Below, in pieces: positions 57,278 to 64,000 of a DNA stretch of 64,000 nt. The notes below the pieces were generated by a model that saw nothing but the letters and a program-made list of their open reading frames with translations, made no database searches and was not told the origin of the DNA. The DNA is taken from the NCBI GenBank assembly GCA_019915015.1, contig JAHBBC010000017.1, positions 1,054,001 through 1,118,000 on the forward strand, written 5' to 3'. Within the stretch, counting starts at the first letter, position 1; each line of letters opens with the position of its first letter. The translations under genes were made by a program, and so were the position numbers. The stretch is from Auriscalpium vulgare. Its lineage: Eukaryota; Basidiomycota; Agaricomycetes; Russulales; Auriscalpiaceae.

Positions 57278-57615
57278 ATGGCGTTGCTCCGCAGAATCTG
57301 TGCGCTTGGCCGTCCCGAGCCCGACTGTCAAATCCTTCGTGTCCCAGGTTCGTACATTACTTGCGCGGGTGAATCAAACTGACTAAATATGCGCATGCGA
57401 TCCAGAGCATCACACCTAGGCGAAGACGACGTAGATAACCAGCCTGCAGACGATTTTTGGATGAGGTGCGTGCTCGCTCGAGTACGCAGCGTCGAGCGAT
57501 CGCGCTGACTCCGAATGACAGCATGTCGCATCCACTCACTACCCATCGATTCGCCGTCCTTCAATCGAATGCAAAGACCCAGCGGCACAGCTTCCAAGTA
57601 CCCTGCTCGCGGTAG
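57278..57615 (+). CDS. possible small gene divergent from NLR-B
   Basis: ATG at 57278 starts MALLRRICALGRPEPDC. Two introns fit: 57348-57407 (GTTCGTAC to CCAGAG) and 57476-57521 (GTGCGTGC...CTGAC...GACAG). They join HLGEDDVDNQPADDFWM and HPLTTHRFAVLQSNAKTQRH, ending at TAG 57613-57615. The product would be about 75 residues with no known domain. It starts 202 bp from the NLR-B ATG on the other strand, so the two could share a promoter. The weak first acceptor (AGAG) lowers confidence. Confidence 0.35.
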
Positions 57616-60600
57616 TGGGTGGTACTCAACAACTATGACAACGCCGCTCTCCTTCCAACCGTCAAAGTCGTGAGTACGACTGTAGCCCGCGCTCAAGCTC
57701 CGTATTTGCGCAGATGAGCATTGCCAGATCATATGGCAGCATAAAGATGTTCTAGTGCGTCTATAGGACGACTGATCGGAGTCGTTTGACCATTCGGTGA
57801 GTAGCAGTCATTGAATGGGTCACCTCTATGCGAATTTGACGCGACCTCGTCACAGACTGCTCTTGCTTCATCAGTGCCCAATATGCGTCCATTGTATGCT
57901 CCCGCGTCCATTGCACGCTCACGTTTCCATTGTATGCTCATCCTTTCGGTCCCACACATATCTTTCACACTCACGCTGCTTTTCGCTAATACATTAAGCT
58001 TCCCCCCGGTCCCTTCACCAATCTTCCTCCATCGTTCCCACCAATGTCGGGGTCGATTCGGCGCTCGTCCGTCCTGCCGTCTTTTTCGCCCAGTCGTTCC
58101 GAGCGTTGCTGTCTCGCCCCATCTCCTATCGATCGTCGTCAACCTGACACCGACCGCCTTGTTGCAAGTTGGCTAGCTCATTTTAAACGGGATTTTTGAT
58201 CGCACCAGCATTCCAACGATCTCGCCATTGCCTGACCCTCGGGGCGCGGGACCGGAGTCCGTGGGCGGATCATCAATCGCGCGCGTCAGCGCGTTCGTCT
58301 CGGCGTGTCAGCTCAGGCTTAGATGCGATGTTGTTGTCGTCAATTGCACCGGCCCATAGTGAGTCTTGGTCATTGATTTGGGCGACGGCACAGACTCAAT
58401 CTTGACTGCCTGTGCTCAAGCCTCAACTCATCAGGGAATCTTTTGACCGCCAGAGCAGTCCACCTACAAGGACGCGCTCGCTCAACAGAATTTTCAGCGC
58501 GAGTACGTTCTCTTCCGGGCTGGCGACGGGGCGGAGATCGAGCCAGAGCGGACTGTTTCGCGGGGAACAAGATTGCCAATTGCGATTAGAGCGCCTCTGG
58601 AGCTTGTCCAAGGAGGAAATCACTACGTACAGTCGACTTCGAACCGCACAAAAGACGGCCCCGACAGTTACTGCCAACTCATCGCGGGCGCGGAGACGGG
58701 CTTCGGGCGACAACGTCAATCTATGGACGTGGCCTTGCCGTGCGTTCACAAGACAAGCGGTTGTACCTCGCCGAGACCGGGGCAGCAGTGCAGGAGGCCG
58801 CCTCAATCTACTCTGATGGGCGAGAACATCAGCGTACAGTCGGGTTTTACCACGTCCTTCGTGGCACGCGGCTGTAAGCTGCTGAAACACGATGTGGTCA
58901 GCATCCCTCGCGCCTCAACTAGGAACTCATCAGCCATATCGAAGCAGATAGGGAAGAATGGACCGGTCGATCGTCGAAGTTTGACTGCTCGCCGTCGTGT
59001 CTACCTGTTCACGCCCGAGAGGCCGCGCAACACCGAGGTCCGAATGTGGCGACGCTATGCACCAGGCTCAGCGCACGCGGACTCCTATCCTGGCGGACAG
59101 ATAGTCTGTCGGCCGCCAGTCACCAATTCCCAGGAGCAGGAGGACCCTCTCCCAGGGTCAGGACCACCGCATGCGGGTCTTCGTGGATGCATCCTTTCCT
59201 GCGCAGGCTCCTCGACGGCGACACTGCCATCACCTCGTCAGCTCTCCGGCCCTATATCCGTGCGTATCCAGGTGTTTTGCGATGTTTTGCGCGAATGGGC
59301 ATGGCACGCATCGTGCCACACGCAGTGGATTACGATACTCATACGAGGAGTTACCTTATCAATAATCAGCGTTTCTGATACAATGCGCTTGCCGACCCTT
59401 GAGCCTGAGTGAGCGAACGAACGAAGCCTACGATCATGACCTCCCTGACGGGTGTCTTTGCCCGATAACTATTGATGTACCACTAGGGTGCTTCGCTGAT
59501 ATCCGGCATGTCGGATGTGTTGTTGATCAGGTGCTGGGAGACTACAAAATATGTCCGATCAGGCGATAGTAGTTCTGTGGCCTGTCGTGGGAAGGGTGCA
59601 CCGAAGTCTGCCGAGCGCCGGGTCTACAAAAATGATATGCCATTCTCGACGCACCCGCTATCGTACATAGAAGAGTATATGCAGTGTGCACTATGAGCAG
59701 CAAAATACCGGCCTTCTAGAGAATGCATTCGTGACCACGCTAGGAGCCTCTAGCTGAATCCGCGAGACGGCGGTTGCGTTCTGTCAGGAAGGTCACTGGT
59801 AGTACTGTCGAAATTAAAGCTGCAAATCCTAGCAGCGGGCCCCTGGGCTCGAAGATCACGGTGGTTAAGAACGTCGAAGGATGGCTACACGATCTTTCCT
59901 TGGGCCGTTTCAGTCGGATTTTCAAGGGCGCTTTTGGCACGCGTGCGCGGTGTTGAGAAGCCTCGATAGGGTGCATAAGCGAGCTTGCGGCGATGGTTGC
60001 GAGTCTACGTGACCGCAGTTGGAAGGCTGTTGAGGGCCGTGGCAGGCAGCGGTCGTTGGCACGAGGAGGGCGGCACTGGGGTAAAACCCGAGGGGTAGTA
60101 GTTTGAGGTTCGAACTTCAACGGTGTTGCGGCTGCCAGAGAGAGATGTGATCCCTACTACACATCGACATCAGCATCAGCATCAGAACGAGTAGCAACAA
60201 CGCGCACCAAGAGACCAGAATACCTGTGTTCTGTGGGCCAAGTCAGCCACGGAGACTGATCATCTCGCGCTCGCCGCCGACGATGGAACCAAGCGAGAGC
60301 AGCAAGGCAGTCTATAGCATCCGACTCGCCGACAACGAGAACAGATTCTTCTGCTGAAGGCGCATGACGCAGAGGCAAACTCAGAGGAGGAGGCTGGCGG
60401 CGTGTAAGACGAGAAAAAAAACTGCAAGTCGTCGGGCCGCCGGCTTTCGCCGGAAGTTCCTCGGACTCCCTTTTCACCACCAGGACACATCTACTCTCAG
60501 CCCCGAGCGTGAGATGGATGGATGTCCGAGTCAGCAATATTTCAACGATGGACAACATTCCAGGTATTTTGTCGCTCGTTCAATACCGGCATGATAACGA

Positions 60601-60717
60601 GGCGCATTGGTGTTGTGACTCGGAGTCGACGACGACGACGGTGGTCTCTCTCTTCTCATCACAAATTGTACAGATACCTGGGCGAGCAAATAATAGAGGA
60701 AACCCCTGTGCCACCTA
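57616..60717. other. region without a confident gene
   Basis: A plus-strand series of coding-like fragments may belong to one gene: RSLNRIFSASTFSSG near 58480, RLYLAETGAAVQEAASIYSD near 58750, FLRRLLDGDTAITSSALRPY then GMARIVPHAVDYDTHTRSYL at 59190-59375. Frames between them are interrupted and no family is recognised. A minus-strand frame at 59740-59850 has one hydrophobic stretch (PLLGFAALISTVLPVTF). GGTTCGAAC at about 60108 resembles a tRNA B box, but no tRNA fold surrounds it. Nothing else is supported. Confidence 0.3.
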
Positions 60718-63700
60718 TCATATGCCCGCACCAAACCGCTTCCGCAACGTCTCAAACAACTTCTCGACATCCAGGATGCTGCTGCGCAGTGCAGCCTCGT
60801 CGATCTTCGCATGGAACTCCGATTTCGGCTGCAGAGTACTCTCTAGGCGTGTGGCTGCTTCAGAGATGCCGCTTTAGGACGGAGAACAATCAGCATTTGA
60901 ATCTGAGGAGAAAAGCGCACGTTTCCCTTACATGATCTCCGCCATCTCCCGTCGCAAGGTCCTGAGCCCTTTCAGCGATGCCTCTTTCCTGCGCTGCTTG
61001 ACGGATCCCTTCACTTCGCTAGACCTCGCGAGGACCCATTGAAGGCAAACCAGGACGCGCGGCAATGCTCCGACGTACAAGACGGCGTAGATGGGCGAAC
61101 ATCGTGCCATGCTCTGCACCTGCGCCAAACAATCGCGAGCAATTCTGGTCCGAGCTTCAGAATATACATCTTGCGGACGGTTCTTGCGTCCCTGCAACAT
61201 CTTCCGCGCCGCTGCCTGTAGGATCGTAGCTGCCTGGGCCTGAGCGGCTTCCGCGGTTTGATCGTCCTGGTTTTCTTCATCATGGGGGTCGGCAGGACTC
61301 GGAGGACTTTGATCGTCTACACCCTGCAGGTCTGGAGACTGGGCACCGGGCTCAGAACACGGCGACGTGTCCTGGACGGGCTCCAGGAAGGGTTTGGGTG
61401 GCGACTCGTCATGGTCAAGACGTGTCAATGGTATGCCTCCCCTCTTGCCCAACAAAGAAGGAACATCTTCGAAGTGCTTGAAGACCACAAGCCGTACACC
61501 GGGGCGCACTCGAGCCCGGACAGGGCCGGCGACATGAAGTTGGATTAGCTCGTCGAATGGCGACAGTCCCTCGTAGTGGCAAACAGCTTCCTCGAGGTCT
61601 TTCCAAGAACGGGATGTGACATATCTGCCCAATTGACAGCCCAAACCAAATGAGAAATGACGGCGGATCCGCTATGGCGTACAACTCACCGAAGCCGGTA
61701 GCCTGTGCTATTCGTGCGCCAGCCCTTCAATGAGGTAATGGTTCGGTATATCATCGATCTCATCGCCTCGTTCTTGAAGTTCATACCCACTGCGATATGC
61801 GCGTCAGGAATACGGAGAGGATAGATACAACGCTGTCAACGCACAGAGGCACAGGCAACGGCATCTGCTAAAGAATTAGTAGCTTCTCGGTAGCATGGTA
61901 GTTTTGACCTCACATTCTCACAATGCCCAGATCGGCGACACTATCTCTCGGGACGTCACCGATTCTGTGCAACAAGAATTGCTCGGTGGCACCTGATGTC
62001 GAATCTCGATGGAATTTAAACGAAGTCTGACGCAAATAACATCTGAGGAAATACCTGTGTCAAGCAGTTCTAGTAAAGCCTTGAGAGGGTTGCTGATATC
62101 AGCAAATGGGCACCGAGTCGATGACCATCCAGGCCCGCCAAAATGGTCCCAGACCTCCGTGATCCACGACCGAGGCATGATCAGCGTGCCCAGCTTATGG
62201 CGCTGATGTATCAATTTCGTCGTGATGAATATGGCGCATATGCGGTCCAGCAGGCTGCACAAAGTCCCGAGGGCGACAGGGACCTTTCTGTCAATTATAT
62301 GCCTAAAGATTGATCAGCTGAGTCCATGCGATATAGACCCAGTGTGACATACTGGACAAATCTTATGCCGTCGTCCAGCCTTCCACCATCCTTGAGAAAA
62401 GATACGATCCAGCGCATCACATATTGCGGACGCCCCGTACTTGGGTTGGACCATACAAGGTCTTGATTGAATGCTTGAAGAGGGGCATTGATGCACGACA
62501 CACGGTGCAAATGCCGATCGGTCGTTCTTTTGTCCAGGCGAAGGCCGAGTATGACCGTGTTCAAGAAGTTGGTCAGGAAGTCATTGTACAGTTCAGGCCG
62601 CCTTGGGTTTTGGCTAAAGAGTACGTCCTCGATCCAAGTCCTAATGATGGCAAATAGCTCGGGCACCTTCGGTATCTGATCAAGACGCATGACGAAAATC
62701 GACCCGCTGAGATGCTGCATGGGATTGAGTGCGCTCTCGAGGCGCCTTAGCCATTTCCTGAAAATGTGCACCGAGGTTGCTTTAGTAAGGACAAGATCAT
62801 ATAGCTCATGAAGTCCCACCTTCTCATTTTAATGCGGGAGACAAAATCCTCACCATAAGGCATGACGTGCAGGTAGTGAACAATCACGATAATCTGGAGA
62901 TGAAACAGTATCCGGCGATGATACCAAGCCTCGTCCACTTGGTGGGCTCGTGGCGGAAAATGCTGTGTGTCACAGTGGCCAAAGAAGAGCTTTCTCAGGC
63001 AGGGATTGAAGAAACTAACACGTCCGCATATTTCTTCGAGCTTCTTGACCCGCAGCTGAAGGCGCTCGGATAAAGCGCGACGTAGGGTGTCAGCGAAGAC
63101 CCTGTTTGGTACGGCGTTGCCCGTTGCAATGTTCTCCTCGTTCCATGGGATTCGATCGTAAAGGAAGGTCCCCGGAATGAGAGTCACAAGATCTTCGTTC
63201 CGTCTCCGCACGCCAAACAAAGTCTGCGCGAGTACGGAGTTCCACGGCATCTTGTCCAACGCGAGCAAGTGGATGCCATAAGCATATGTGATGCATCGCT
63301 TCTGAGAGAAAAGAACCGCGACTTCTGTATCCAAGTCCACATGGGACCAGTCGTCGAAGATAAAGTCGAGAGACATGATGAGGACAGCTCGGGGAGTGTC
63401 TCTTCCGACAAGAGCTTTGGCGCGTCGCCGATCGCCGGAATTGATGCTCTCGACCAGGCGAATCTGAAGACATTGCACTCAAAAACATTCACATTGAATA
63501 AAGGCTTACTCACGGTGGAGAGATCTTCATCCCTTAATATTCTGGCACCCAGACTCCCAAGGAGGCTCAAGACAGTACTCATGGGCTCCTTCTCATCATG
63601 CAACCACGAGCGCATGCCAAAGACATATGCCGCCATATGACCGCCACAAGAGCGTCCCTAGCTCTCTCCTGCGAGTCGTTCTGCGTTGAAGATGTGTCCT

Positions 63701-64000
63701 GAAGAAGGAGCCTGACACCGTCCAGTACTTTGCCGTCTTTCAGGCACTGTTCCCCAGCTTCTGCAAATTTGTTCTCCTCCGACAGAATGGCAGCATGGGC
63801 ATCACCAAAATCATGGTGGAGCATGAATTCGGCTCGCTCTTCAGCATTGGGGAACAACTCGGCCGCCTTCCTATGAGAAATTCCAGAGTCTCGGGTTGCA
63901 AGACTAATGATGCCGACTTACCCGAGCTGATTGTCCTCCAGATAAGAGTAGCGCGCGACGTCGACTATTTCGCTCCGTACGGACTCGTCGACATGTTGGC
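60718..64000 (-). CDS. TRANK1-like protein, C-terminal part (5' end outside window)
   Basis: The gene enters from the right edge on the minus strand and ends at TGA 60720-60718. Segments in order match the C-terminal half of fungal TRANK1-like (TPR and ankyrin repeat-containing, UvrD-type helicase-related) proteins: YSYLEDNQLG then KAAELFPNAEERAEFMLHHD, DAHAAILSEENKFAEAG, NEENIATGNAVPNRV, VSFFNPCLRKLFFGHCDTQH, WYHRRILFHLQIIVIVHYLH, RKWLRRLESALNPMQHLSGS, WKDLEEAVCHYEGLSPFDEL, IYAVLYVGALPRVLVCLQWV. The last exon, after intron GTAAGG...CTAAAG, ends in VEKLFETLRKRFGAGI. The helicase domain should lie beyond 64000. About ten introns are present and no lesion was noticed. The IQ-like stretch AATILQAAARKMLQGRK suggests a helical calmodulin-type site (inference). 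The family is common in Agaricomycetes; its cellular role is poorly known. Confidence 0.8.

Noticed and set aside
60080..60130. GGTTCGAAC near 60108 as a tRNA gene
   Set aside because: It resembles a B box, but no A box, acceptor stem or anticodon arm can be drawn around it.

Overview
The window looks like nuclear DNA of a filamentous Agaricomycete (mushroom-forming basidiomycete), not bacterial DNA. Genes are split by many 45-75 bp introns with GT...CTGAC/CTGAT...YAG structure. The gene families are also typical of that group: NLR-like NTPases, an F-box protein, a LysM protein, a TRANK1-like helicase relative and a KDZ/Plavaka transposase. I see no rRNA or tRNA gene, CRISPR array or telomere repeat.

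Left part (1-14 kb). Two minus-strand genes of unknown function (321-1360 and 6147-8475) flank a 3.7 kb AT-rich minisatellite of about 50 units of 68-69 bp. A dispersed TCG-rich repeat follows (8.7-9.3 kb), then NLR-A (10.4-13.9 kb, minus).

Decay zone (14-23 kb). The sequence is GC-rich and low in confident genes. It holds a two-domain LysM gene (minus, 17,615-18,347) with a frame break and an in-frame stop. It also holds an MFS transporter (plus, 20,704-22,912) with two frame breaks and a stop. An F-box gene that looks intact follows (23.4-26.1 kb).

Mobile-element block (26-51 kb). In order: a TA-flanked MITE; a complete Ty1/copia element (plus); a 7.4 kb KDZ/Plavaka element bounded by inverted CTGAG-rich ends, with a broken transposase and a divergent companion gene, itself split by a 1.7 kb repeat; a second MITE; a complete PIF/Harbinger element with 68 bp perfect TIRs inserted in a PHD-like pseudogene; the TCG-rich repeat; and a second, near-identical copia element (minus) inserted in that repeat. 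Target-site duplications support both copia insertions (CAATG, GCAGG) and the Harbinger insertion (AAT).

Right part (51-64 kb). NLR-B (53.5-57.1 kb, minus) is a paralogue of NLR-A with the same N-terminal domain, intron position and low GC. The window ends inside a TRANK1-like gene (minus, 60,718 to beyond 64,000). The overall picture is a transposon-rich accessory region: NLR-type surveillance genes at both sides, degraded secretion and transport genes, and nested DNA and LTR transposons between them.
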